Shown here piece after piece: positions 10,697-22,003 of a stretch of DNA of 64,000 bases (position 1 is its first letter; every line of letters starts with the position of its first letter). Made by a program: the position numbers and the translations under genes. The notes below the pieces were generated by a model. The model saw nothing but the letters and a program-made list of their open reading frames with translations, did not search any database and was not told the origin of the DNA. The stretch comes from Terebella lapidaria (Eukaryota > Annelida > Polychaeta > Terebellida > Terebellidae), in contig OX424568.1 in NCBI GenBank assembly GCA_949152475.1, positions 19,133,667 to 19,197,666 on the forward strand, written 5' to 3'.

Positions 10697-11504
10697 GTGT
10701 GTTTATGTGGGTCGAGATAGTGGTGTTTACAAGAACAAACAGTAATAGGGCATGAGTTAGCAATGAAGTCTTACTGTAAAGCAATTTGTTGCATTATTAT
10801 ATATGGTGATGATCACAAAGGGAAATGGATTTGACGTTTTTTCTTGTGTGTGTTTAGACATATGTTAGAAGATGTAAGTCTAATTCATTCCTCTCAATCT
10901 TTTGTTATTCATGACCTTGAGTGCTCAAACGTAAGGTTTTGGCAAAGTTATGGTTAAGGTTATCTTTCTGGCCGGTAGAACGCATATATCATCTTGAGAA
11001 GGACCTGACCATGTTCCATCACTGTGATAATTCTTGTAAGTATGCCGCTGTTGTTGTTTGTGTAATGTAGGACTAAAAATGTATGTATGGGCAATACATT
11101 TTGTTTTAACCGTTCAAACTATATGATTATTATTGACTCGCTGTATCTACTCCAATATCAATTGACGCACTGGACTAATTTTTATGAGCAGTTAATCTCG
11201 AAGATTTCGTGATGATATAATCGCTCTCAAATGTATCATGCCATTGAAATTCCTCCCTGAATAACATATCGTTTAGTTTGAAACCATCTTATCTGCTAAA
11301 TGACTTAAAATATAAAATATTCCATTTTTCATGGGACTCCAGACATACTAGTATGGAGTACAAATCAACACATTTATAGAATACTATCCGTTCTCATAAG
11401 GATAATTTTATGAGCGTTGGATTATTAACAGAATTTCAATAGATTTGACAAATATACTGGCCGGAGTACGAGATTCATGTGATTGAGTATTCGGCATCAG
11501 CAGA
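10697..11504. other. Non-genic stretch, nothing recognised
   Basis: AT-rich sequence without a long open frame, RNA gene or clear repeat. Confidence 0.55.
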
Positions 11505-11605
11505 CGCACGTACGATGCCTACAGACCTGCGGATGGGACCTGCAGACCTGTGGACAGTGCCTACGGGCTCCCCCGGACGGTGCCTACAGACCCCTAGAGG
11601 GTACC
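11505..11605 (+). repeat. Degenerate GC-rich minisatellite
   Basis: Four to five imperfect units of about 18-23 bp occur, built on GTGCCTACAGACC with variants such as GGACCTGCAGACCTG and GTGCCTACGGGCTCC. The patch is clearly GC-richer than its surroundings. Confidence 0.6.
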
Positions 11606-11789
11606 TTCCAGCGACGTTTCAAAGTGCTCTTGTTGAGTATTTAAGCACGGTATTGGGACCACCAAGGGACTTTTGATTACGCCTTCGATCGACGAGTTTA
11701 CATCATTGCGCCATCTCTTGACCATGGGGAACAGGGTGCCTACCATCAACGTCCGCCGTCTGGCTGACCGTGTGACGTCAACCAGTCGG

Positions 11790-11813
11790 GCCTGAGACTG
11801 AAGGGTCTCAGGC
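11790..11813. other. Perfect 9 bp stem-loop
   Basis: GCCTGAGAC (11790-11798) pairs fully with GTCTCAGGC (11805-11813) across the 6-base loop TGAAGG. It lies about 185 bp after the minisatellite in a GC-richer patch. Its role is unknown. Confidence 0.5.
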
Positions 11814-14189
11814 GAGGGATCACGTGCGCTGTGATGAATATGGTTATGCATTTACCACCATGATTTAACTTTATTGATTTCCAGAATACACATCTACGCC
11901 ATTTACTCTGTTGATTATCATTTAGATTAAGAAATAGCACAGTTTCATATGTTCGCTATTTATCACACCTGACGATATCCAGTATTATTTATTTTGAACA
12001 ATCTTGCTGGACCTTCATCACGGATAACCTACGTGTACATAAAATGTAAATCAATGTTGAATTTGTTGAAATTGACCCATGTAAATAAATTATTGAAGCG
12101 ACTTCCGAGTTGTTCCATTTCAAAGAAGCTTGTAGCGTGTTGAAAATAATCCAAAAGGGGAAAATCGCTACAAGTCAAAAGAAAGGTATTATTTTGTAAT
12201 AAAATGATTTATCACCTGAAAATTAGTTTTGGGCATACAATTTTTACATGAATACTGGTTTACAAAATGGTGTACCCATTGAAGACCTAATGACGTATTT
12301 GCAGTAAAATAGAGAGAAATATCCCAGACAACGTGCAGGTTCTGTCAATATAACACACATCATGATTTTACATGTACTCTTGTGCATCAGTTTTTCAATA
12401 AGCAACAGGTGCTGTCTGCTAGACGCAAATTGGAAGTAACTCCATGTCATGCATGTTATTAGGTAGCCTGAATGTAGACCTCTTTTAATTACTGACACAC
12501 AAAAGGAGTGTAATTATAACATGACAAGGGTCACAAAACTAATCCACTAGGTTTGAAAGGACGTTGTGGTGAACGACGACTGATTTGAAGTCGTCTCCAG
12601 CAACATGAAATGGAAGTATCGAAAGGTCAGACCCTTCACAGATACCCAATACAAAATAATGGTTTAAGATGTCAAGTGATGCAGAGACACACAATCCCGA
12701 AGTTACTTCAGAGGAAATTGTCTTGCCACAAAGCACTCAGTCCATGGTGCCTCGTAAACATGAGGTAAATCAGGATTTATTGCGAATGCAGGACAATTCT
12801 CACTCGTTCATGGTAATGTTTTGTAGCTGTTGGTGTATTATCCGGAGAGATCTGCTGGCAGGGCACATATTCCAAAGAATGTGAGTGTTTCTGAAGTATG
12901 ATGATTATTGAGTGAACCCTCAAATAGTAAGCAAGGTAACAAAACCTGCCTTCTTGAGACATCTTTCTGCAAAACTAGTGAAAATGCAGTGTTCATATGT
13001 GAGTCGGTTCGAAGCATCATATCACTCAAATTTATCTCAGTAAAAATTAGGACATCATTAGTTTTCACCATACAAAAATCTTACGTTTTCATGAACACAC
13101 GTCCATAACTATTTCATAGAGCAGTTTTGGCTATTCACTGGGGACTTTCACGATCACGAATAGGGCAGACGAGAAATGCATCACACAAATGGAAACACGA
13201 CCAAGTCAGCCTCTGCGACATACGCTGGGATCAATTATATGGCTGATGTATGGTATTTCTCGACCAATGACAGTTCATTATCTCAGGACACCTAATTTAA
13301 GTCTCGGGCATACAACGCTCTCGGCTCCTCTTTGGCAACTGAATGTTCTGCCTAAGTGTGTCTAGACAGCTGTATCATATAGATCGCTCACGAACCCCAT
13401 GTACAGAACTGTGGATTATTAACGATTTCCCTTACGTTTTAAACACTGATTTGGAAAAATTAGGAAGAACACATGACATCACATTTGCATTATAAACACT
13501 ATCATTTACATCCAATTGTTGTGTTGTTCTGGTAGTTGCAATGAAGCCAGGGATACCTTGTGCAACTCGTGAATTCTTGTCATTCATCAATTTACGAGTC
13601 AGAGTCTTGGCCATGAAGTGCTATTTCCAGTTGTCAGGTCTCACGTTTGGTGTTGGTAATCACGTTCCTTGAATTAGCATCAGACCACTTCAGCTAACAA
13701 TGATTACCAGAAACGTGTCCATGCAAGGTAGAGCTCAACTAGCACAGGAGGCTAATAATTTTTATTCAACATCACATGAAACACACTGCAATCTAACCTG
13801 GAGTTACAGTTATTGTATGTGGGTTGTTTTTCAATGACAATACATCAAAATATGAAACAAGATGTGATAGAAGAAATAGATGGGGAATATTGTTGGATCG
13901 ACATGCCTTCAAAGAATTTGTATTTCAATTATTAACATTATCGGGCATGTAAACAAAAGCGTATCTTTTTGTGCCAAATACTATAGGCCAATGAATTTGT
14001 GTCACCAGCAAGATATTTGTGACAATTTTGTGTTGAATGAAACATGGTATATAAGAAACTGATATATTAAATTATAGTTCAACATTATCCAAGAAAAAAC
14101 TGGAATTTGAAGAGAACTCAAAGAGTTTAAAGATATGTCCAGCTTCACTGAGTGAAATATTGGTTCCATAGATTCCACAAAGAAAATTC
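11814..14189. other. Non-genic stretch, nothing recognised
   Basis: Several frames of 60-85 codons occur on both strands between about 12240 and 14060. None has a domain, a signal peptide or an exon pattern I would trust. It appears to be single-copy AT-rich spacer. Confidence 0.55.
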
Positions 14190-14600
14190 TAAAAGCTCCT
14201 GCCGGTCTACATCATACTGCATCTATGTCAAGCCATTTCAAGCTAAATCCATTTCAACAAATTCAGGGCAGTAGCATCAATTACGGAACTAGCATTATCC
14301 CATGCACCAATTTTGGATGGACGCTGGCATAATCACATAATGATCAGAGAAGGCATAATGTATCAGTAAGCGTTTGTCATTATACCATTACTGCAACGTG
14401 TGATTTCCGAGTATTTAGTATAAACCAATATTGACACACTGCTACAGGTGGAAATTCAGTAGGAATGTCTGAAATTCGGTGGAAAATTGCAGTTTGACTC
14501 AAAGGTGAAGTATACCAAATTATAGAGCGATATCATTTAGCATCACAAAAATATCATCAAAAAAAGAAAAACAGTGTAAATGAGTTAGAAAAAACAGAAT
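14190..14600 (+). repeat. Diverged dispersed repeat, copy 2
   Basis: Aligns directly with about 50-560. Its second half (14440-14590) is also the reverse complement of 1924-2060 and runs in the same direction as 2340-2430. Shared blocks include CTGAAATTCGG, AATTGCAGTTTGA.TC and TTAGCATC.C. This links the flank repeats into one old family. The ends are approximate. Confidence 0.45.
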
Positions 14601-14943
14601 AGATCTCTTTTTCACGAATTAGGCGTTGATTGAGTGTTCACGTGACGAATCTCCTCCACGAATCATCTGTGTGACCCATGCAAACTCTTTCAGTGCTACG
14701 TTTTTAAACCGTGGAATACAAATATCACGTTATGGTCCTGTAATGTTTGTGAAACAGAGCCACTGTTAGTTAACATAAGCCACTTTCCACATGTATGCGA
14801 ATGTCATAGAAACCCAAGTACATTGCACATGAAAAAGAAATCGGTATTTAAATCTAATCTGTCAAACAAACATGTTTTGTTGCGAAGTATTAAAAGGATA
14901 ACAACTTTCTGTAATTTCTCTAGTAGTGATTATCGTGTTTTTT
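14601..14943. other. Spacer up to the array, nothing recognised
   Basis: Single-copy AT-rich sequence leading to the abrupt start of the repeat array at the first ACTTGAC hairpin. A 107-codon plus-strand frame (14823-15146) runs into the array only because the array's TTTG tract is open in that frame. Confidence 0.5.
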
Positions 14944-15023
14944 ACTTGACGAAATCAAAGATTTTGTCAAGTATGTTGATCGGTTCCGTTTGTTACTTGA
15001 CGAAATCAAAGATTTTGTCAAGT
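14944..15023 (+). other. Doubled header hairpin at the array start
   Basis: Two copies of a 29-base stem-loop lie at 14944-14972 and 14995-15023. Left arm ACTTGACGAAATC, loop AAA, right arm GATTTTGTCAAGT, with 13 paired positions including one G-T. Each is followed by TATGTTGATCGGTTCCG and then TTTG. The same doubling recurs at 16364/16427, 17787/17850, 19210/19273, 25417/25468 and 27351/27402. Hairpin-plus-F-hairpin pairs occur at 34232/34283, 37981/38044 and 60147/60198. Confidence 0.95.
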
Positions 15024-15039
15024 ATGTTGATCGGTTCCG

Positions 15040-15080
15040 TTTGTTTGTATGTTTGTTTGTTTGTTTGTTTGTTTGTTTGT
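15040..15080 (+). repeat. TTTG microsatellite of a unit header
   Basis: A GTTT/TTTG tract follows the hairpin in every unit, often with one TATG variant. The number of TTTG copies is fixed within a subfamily: after TATG there are 4 in E, 6 in D and 7 in G. This indicates that copies were made by amplifying whole units rather than by slippage. Confidence 0.95.
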
Positions 15081-15308
15081 TCACCCTCTACAGGCCACAG
15101 TTCTCATTGGAAATTCATGAAATTTAGTAGAAATTTTATAGGCTGAAAAAGGAAGGTCGCTAATTCTTTGTTAAGCTCAAGGTCAAATAGCAAGGTCAAG
15201 GTCATGCAAAACGTCGAAAACACATAAGTGCTCATAACTCCAGTTCTAATCGTCGTAGAGACTTCAAATCAAGTTCATATTGTAGATATATTCGAGTTCT
15301 ATCTTCCG

Positions 15309-15339
15309 TGACCTTGACCTTGACCTTTGACCTTGACCT
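15309..15339 (-). promoter_or_regulatory. Five clustered AGGTCA nuclear-receptor half-sites
   Basis: On the minus strand, AGGTCA occurs five times with spacing 0, 1, 0 and 0 bases. These are DR0- and DR1-type arrangements, and TCAAGGTCA is also the extended half-site of NR5A/ERR monomers. The cluster recurs in every core unit (for example 16733, 18156, 27704), but it is changed in G units to include CATGACC and TTGACATTTGACC. Binding is untested and the motif may simply be a low-complexity feature. Confidence 0.5.
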
Positions 15340-15472
15340 TGAGAAGTTCGCCTGAGGTCGAAGTCAAGGTCAAAATACGAAGGTCGGCGCAGTATATCGA
15401 GTAGTATATCGTTGGAAAGGTCTTGAGCCCCTGATTCCAGTGATATCTCATTTTTGGTGCTGCGACGTAAAC

Positions 15473-15480
15473 TGACGTCA
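15473..15480. promoter_or_regulatory. TGACGTCA palindrome (CRE-like)
   Basis: A perfect TGACGTCA, the CREB/ATF consensus, is followed closely by a second TGACGT. Pairs of this kind recur in all core units and, at higher density, in module B (for example 20957-20964). Function is not shown. Confidence 0.45.
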
Positions 15481-18400
15481 CAATGACGTATTAAACGTCA
15501 ATAATCCGAAATTTCAAAGGGTCATAACATCGTCAATAGTGTATGGAATCCCTTGAAATTTGATATGCATTTTGACAGCATTGACCTCTACGAACTCAAG
15601 TACAAAAGTGAAAGGTCAAGGTCAAGGTCATCGAAATCCCAGAAAAACACGTTTTCTGTAATAGCATCCGTTTGAATCATCGTGGGCTCATGAAATGTGA
15701 ACCATGTCATTTAGAAGGGGTATGGCAATCAGATAAATATGAAAATTCCATGATTGACCTCGAACTTTGTCTATAATCTGACAAAACTTGATCAGAATCC
15801 TATGAGTTTTTTGGATTTTACAGATATTTTTTATGTTTTCATGGCTCCAATTTTCACACATTTACTGAACATTAATTTTAAAGAATTTCCTTGCAGTCAG
15901 TTGCAGTGTTATTTCTAGTTTATGGTCCACTTTTCACATTTGGAATAACTTGAAAACTCGCCGAGATATCAAAGTAGAAAGAGCAGTGGGGTGAATTTGA
16001 TTCTCAATCCGTTCAGATGCTAATAAGCTGTAGAGCGATTACCCCCTGTGGACATGTCCCCCTTCTAAATATACACACTCGGTTGCGAAGTAGTACAGTA
16101 TATCATATATGTATCCAAGTGCACATCTCAAACAACATTTCTTTTGTTTTTTGACTCAGAGGTGTCCAATTGGTATGATAAAGTCTAAAACTCATGTCTA
16201 AATACAGTCTGTGTCAAGCGACAGGCCACTTTATATCACAACTTTTGGGGATGACGAACCGGGGTTTGTGAGCACCGGGTTTGTGAGCACTGTTTCAGGT
16301 TCATAGTACATGTAGTGCATTGCCTAAGGCCCAATAGCTTGTATATATGCACCGGATATTATTACTTGACGAAATCAAAGATTTTGTCAAGTATGTTGAT
16401 CGGTTCCGTTTGTTTGTATGTTTGTTACTTGACGAAATCAAAGATTTTGTCAAGTATGTTGATCGGTTCCGTTTGTTTGTTTGTATGTTTGTTTGTTTGT
16501 TTGTTCGCCCTCTACAGGCCACAGTTCTCATTGGAAATTCATGAAATCTGGTAGAAAGTTTCTAGGCTGAAAAAGAAAGGTCGCTAGTTCTTTGTTAAGC
16601 TCAAGGTCAAATAACAAGGTCAAGGTCATGCAAAACGTCGAAAACACATAAGTGCTCATAACTCCAGTTCTAATCGTCGTAGAGACTTCAAATCAAGTGC
16701 ATATTGTAGATATATTCGAGTTCTATCTTCCGTGACCTTGACCTTGACCTTTGACCTTGACCTTGAGAAGTTCGCCTGAGGTCGAAGTCAAGGTCAAAAT
16801 ACGAAGGTCGGCGCAGTATATCGAGTAGTATATCGTTGGAAAGGTCTTGAGCCCCTGATTCCAGTGATATCTCATTTTTGGTGCTGCGACGTAAACTGAC
16901 GTCACAATGACGTATTAAACGTCAATAATCCGAAATTTCAAAGGGTCATAACATCGTCAATAGTGTATGGAATCCCTTGAAATTTGATATGCATTTTGAC
17001 AGCATTGACCTCTACGAACTCAAGTACAAAAGTCAAAGGTCAAGGTCAAGGTCATCGAAATCCCAGAAAAACACGTTTTCTGTAATAGCATCCGTTTGAA
17101 TCATCGTGGGCTCATGAAATGTGAACCATGTCATTTAGACGGGGTATGGCAATCAGATAAATATGTCAATTCCATGATTGACCTCGAACTTTGTCTATAA
17201 TCTGACAAAACTTAATCAGAATCCTATGAGTTTTTTGGATTTTACAGATATTTTTTATGTTTTCATGGCTCCAATTTTCACACATTTACTGAACATTAAT
17301 TTAAAGAATTTCCTTGCAGTCAGTTGCAGTGTTATTTCTAGTTTATGGTCCACTTTTCACATTTGGAATAACTTGAAAACTCGCCGAGATATCAAAGTAG
17401 AAAGAGCAGTGGGGTGAATTTGATTCTCAATCCGTTCAGATGCTAATAAGCTGTAGAGCGATTACCCCCTGTGGACATGTCCCCCTTCTAAATATACACA
17501 CTCGGTTGCGAAGTAGTACAGTATATCATATATGTATCCAAGTGCACATCTCAAACAACATTTCTTTTGTTTTTTGACTCAGAGGTGTCCAATTGGTATG
17601 ATAAAGTCTAAAACTCATGTCTAAATACAGTCTGTGTCAAGCGACAGGCCACTTTATATCACAACTTTTGGGGATGACGAACCGGGGTTTGTGAGCACCG
17701 GGTTTGTGAGCACTGTTTCAGGTTCATAGTACATGTAGTGCATTGCCTAAGGCCCAATAGCTTGTATATATGCACCGGATATTATTACTTGACGAAATCA
17801 AAGATTTTGTCAAGTATGTTGATCGGTTCCGTTTGTTTGTATGTTTGTTACTTGACGAAATCAAAGATTTTGTCAAGTATGTTGATCGGTTCCGTTTGTT
17901 TGTTTGTATGTTTGTTTGTTTGTTTGTTCGCCCTCTACAGGCCACAGTTCTCATTGGAAATTCATGAAATCTGGTAGAAAGTTTCTAGGCTGAAAAAGAA
18001 AGGTCGCTAGTTCTTTGTTAAGCTCAAGGTCAAATAACAAGGTCAAGGTCATGCAAAACGTCGAAAACACATAAGTGCTCATAACTCCAGTTCTAATCGT
18101 CGTAGAGACTTCAAATCAAGTGCATATTGTAGATATATTCGAGTTCTATCTTCCGTGACCTTGACCTTGACCTTTGACCTTGACCTTGAGAAGTTCGCCT
18201 GAGGTCGAAGTCAAGGTCAAAATACGAAGGTCGGCGCAGTATATCGAGTAGTATATCGTTGGAAAGGTCTTGAGCCCCTGATTCCAGTGATATCTCATTT
18301 TTGGTGCTGCGACGTAAACTGACGTCACAATGACGTATTAAACGTCAATAATCCGAAATTTCAAAGGGTCATAACATCGTCAATAGTGTATGGAATCCCT

Positions 18401-20534
18401 TGAAATTTGATATGCATTTTGACAGCATTGACCTCTACGAACTCAAGTACAAAAGTCAAAGGTCAAGGTCAAGGTCATCGAAATCCCAGAAAAACACGTT
18501 TTCTGTAATAGCATCCGTTTGAATCATCGTGGGCTCATGAAATGTGAACCATGTCATTTAGACGGGGTATGGCAATCAGATAAATATGTCAATTCCATGA
18601 TTGACCTCGAACTTTGTCTATAATCTGACAAAACTTAATCAGAATCCTATGAGTTTTTTGGATTTTACAGATATTTTTTATGTTTTCATGGCTCCAATTT
18701 TCACACATTTACTGAACATTAATTTAAAGAATTTCCTTGCAGTCAGTTGCAGTGTTATTTCTAGTTTATGGTCCACTTTTCACATTTGGAATAACTTGAA
18801 AACTCGCCGAGATATCAAAGTAGAAAGAGCAGTGGGGTGAATTTGATTCTCAATCCGTTCAGATGCTAATAAGCTGTAGAGCGATTACCCCCTGTGGACA
18901 TGTCCCCCTTCTAAATATACACACTCGGTTGCGAAGTAGTACAGTATATCATATATGTATCCAAGTGCACATCTCAAACAACATTTCTTTTGTTTTTTGA
19001 CTCAGAGGTGTCCAATTGGTATGATAAAGTCTAAAACTCATGTCTAAATACAGTCTGTGTCAAGCGACAGGCCACTTTATATCACAACTTTTGGGGATGA
19101 CGAACCGGGGTTTGTGAGCACCGGGTTTGTGAGCACTGTTTCAGGTTCATAGTACATGTAGTGCATTGCCTAAGGCCCAATAGCTTGTATATATGCACCG
19201 GATATTATTACTTGACGAAATCAAAGATTTTGTCAAGTATGTTGATCGGTTCCGTTTGTTTGTATGTTTGTTACTTGACGAAATCAAAGATTTTGTCAAG
19301 TATGTTGATCGGTTCCGTTTGTTTGTTTGTATGTTTGTTTGTTTGTTTGTTCGCCCTCTACAGGCCACAGTTCTCATTGGAAATTCATGAAATCTGGTAG
19401 AAAGTTTCTAGGCTGAAAAAGAAAGGTCGCTAGTTCTTTGTTAAGCTCAAGGTCAAATAACAAGGTCAAGGTCATGCAAAACGTCGAAAACACATAAGTG
19501 CTCATAACTCCAGTTCTAATCGTCGTAGAGACTTCAAATCAAGTGCATATTGTAGATATATTCGAGTTCTATCTTCCGTGACCTTGACCTTGACCTTTGA
19601 CCTTGACCTTGAGAAGTTCGCCTGAGGTCGAAGTCAAGGTCAAAATACGAAGGTCGGCGCAGTATATCGAGTAGTATATCGTTGGAAAGGTCTTGAGCCC
19701 CTGATTCCAGTGATATCTCATTTTTGGTGCTGCGACGTAAACTGACGTCACAATGACGTATTAAACGTCAATAATCCGAAATTTCAAAGGGTCATAACAT
19801 CGTCAATAGTGTATGGAATCCCTTGAAATTTGATATGCATTTTGACAGCATTGACCTCTACGAACTCAAGTACAAAAGTCAAAGGTCAAGGTCAAGGTCA
19901 TCGAAATCCCAGAAAAACACGTTTTCTGTAATAGCATCCGTTTGAATCATCGTGGGCTCATGAAATGTGAACCATGTCATTTAGACGGGGTATGGCAATC
20001 AGATAAATATGTCAATTCCATGATTGACCTCGAACTTTGTCTATAATCTGACAAAACTTAATCAGAATCCTATGAGTTTTTTGGATTTTACAGATATTTT
20101 TTATGTTTTCATGGCTCCAATTTTCACACATTTACTGAACATTAATTTAAAGAATTTCCTTGCAGTCAGTTGCAGTGTTATTTCTAGTTTATGGTCCACT
20201 TTTCACATTTGGAATAACTTGAAAACTCGCCGAGATATCAAAGTAGAAAGAGCAGTGGGGTGAATTTGATTCTCAATCCGTTCAGATGCTAATAAGCTGT
20301 AGAACGATTACCCCCTGTGGACATGTCCCCCTTCTAAATATACACACTCGGTTGCGAAGTAGTACAGTATATCATATATGTATCCAAGTGCACATCTCAA
20401 ACAACATTTCTTTTGTTTTTTGACTCAGAGGTGTCCAACTGGTATGATAAAGTCTAAAACTCATGTCTAAATACAGTCTGGGTCAAGCGACAGGCCACTT
20501 TATATCACAACTTTTGGGGGTGATGAACCGGCAT

Positions 20535-22003
20535 AGCAACCGGCCCCATTCCCGGTTTTTAGCAGTAATTTCTCTCACGATCAAAGGTCCTGTGCATGCA
20601 CCAGATATTTATGATAACAGAATCGCTCCCATCATAAGCAAAATTGCATGCTTCACTCTTTTGTCTTTTCGCACTCTAGCGTTCACAATTTTTGCGCTAG
20701 CATCCCCAAACTTCTTTGATGTACAGCTATCAGCCCTGTTACGGGACTGCACGTTTTTGAAAAAAAATCGGTTCATTGGTGACGTCACCAAAAATTCCTA
20801 AAAACTCGAAAAATCCCTATCTCTCATCATTAGCGAATTTTCAAAAATTCACACAGGAGTCATATTTAGTCCGATACCTCTGAAATTTGACACATCGATA
20901 AATGATGATATCGTCCATCAAACTGCGAAGTTTTGTTTGGATCTATCCAACGTCAATGACGTCACGACGAAAAACGTCAATTTTTGAAATGGGGCTATAT
21001 CTCAAAAAGTATTCGTCGTACAGAGAAGCGGATTGCACCACTGGAAAGCTCGTTGAATTCTGGTTTAGGAGGGTGCTGTCCGATACTTTTCCGCCATAAT
21101 AGATTTTTCGCTATGACGTCATAAACGTAAGGCCGGTCATATCAATTTTTCGACTTTTCAGCGAACATTCAAACCTACACTGTGCACTCAAATTTGAAGG
21201 TATTGGACTGTGATTATGAGAACATATGTGGCATATTATTACCCAGTCATATACCGAGTTTCAACATGCCACGTGCAACGTCAATGACGTCATGACGTAA
21301 AACGTCAATTTTCAAAATGGAGCTATATATTGAAAAGTATTCGTCGTACAGAGAAGCGCATCGCACCACTGGAAAGCTCGTTGAATTCTGGTTTAGGACG
21401 GTCCTGTTAGATACTTTTCTGCTATAATAGATTTTTCGCTATGACGTCATAAACGTAAGGCCAGTCATATAAATTTTTCGATATTTCAGCAAACATTCAA
21501 ACCTACACCGTACACTCAAATTTGAAGGTATTGGACTGTGAATATGAGACTATATGTGGCATATTAATACCCAGTCATATACCGAGTTTCAGCACGCTAC
21601 AGGCAACGTCAATGACGTCATGACGTATTACGTCAATTTTCAAAATGGAGCTATATATTGAAAAGTATTTGTCGTACAGAGAAGCGGATTGAACCACTGC
21701 AGAGCTCGTTGAATCCTGGTTTGAGAGAGAGCTGTCCGAGACTTTTCCGCCATGATGGATTTTTCGCTATGACGTCATAAACGTAAGGCCGGTAATATAA
21801 ATTTTTCGACATTCCAGCAAACATTCAAACCTACACCGTGAACTCAAATTTTAAGGTATTGGACTGAATGTCTATGCCTAAATAGCATGTTGTCTAATAT
21901 AACCTGCAAAATTTCAGAGTCACATCTCAGAGGTCAAGGTCAGGATCAGTTCAGTAAACATTTCGTCAAGCTTACGACCTATGGTCGCTGGTTTGTATGT
22001 TTG
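20535..22003 (+). repeat. Module B1: three 328 bp tandem repeats and a 3' hairpin
   Basis: Module B continues from a core body after CACTTTATATCA and has no ACTTGAC header of its own. A lead-in (20535-20890) carries a degenerate CTCTAGCGTTCACA box. Three tandem repeats follow, anchored at AACGTCAATGACGTCA (near 20950, 21279 and 21605). Each has two or three TGACGTCA-like palindromes, a GTCGTACAGAGAAGCG block and CGCTATGACGTCATAAACG. It ends with CGTCAAG, the hairpin CGACC-TAT-GGTCG (21975-21987) and TTTG. It closely matches B2. Confidence 0.93.
21975..21987. other. 3' CCTATGG hairpin of B1
   Basis: The stem CGACC/GGTCG has a TAT loop. The equivalent hairpin is TTGGCC-TAT-GGCCGA in F and GCCC-TAT-GGGC in C. 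The third pair from the base changes as A-T, G-C and C-G, so pairing is kept while the sequence changes. Confidence 0.8.

Larger units (their letters stand above)
14944..20534 (+). repeat. Array A: four core units, period about 1423 bp
   Basis: Units start at hairpins at 14944, 16364, 17787 and 19210, so spacing is 1420, 1423 and 1423. Each has a doubled hairpin header, a TTTG tract, the box GCCCTCTACAGGCCACAG, then a body rich in AGGTCA and TGACGTCA motifs. It ends in GGCCCAATAGCTTG and a ...GGATATTATT tail. Units 2-4 are almost identical. Unit 1 is more diverged, as expected at an array edge. Unit 4 turns into module B after CACTTTATATCA (about 20505-20534) and lacks the usual tail. No gene is present. 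Confidence 0.97.

Noticed and set aside
15299-15481. A 60-codon minus-strand frame repeated in A and E units, and a 65-codon frame repeated in E and G units
   Set aside because: They recur only because the DNA repeats. The 60-codon frame is not kept in the diverged G units, its C-terminal part is just translated AGGTCA repeats, and neither has a recognisable domain.
16315-16554. Plus-strand frames across the header with alternating Cys/Val/Phe/Leu residues
   Set aside because: The residues are the translation of the TTTG tract (tetranucleotide repeat read in three frames). No protein signal.
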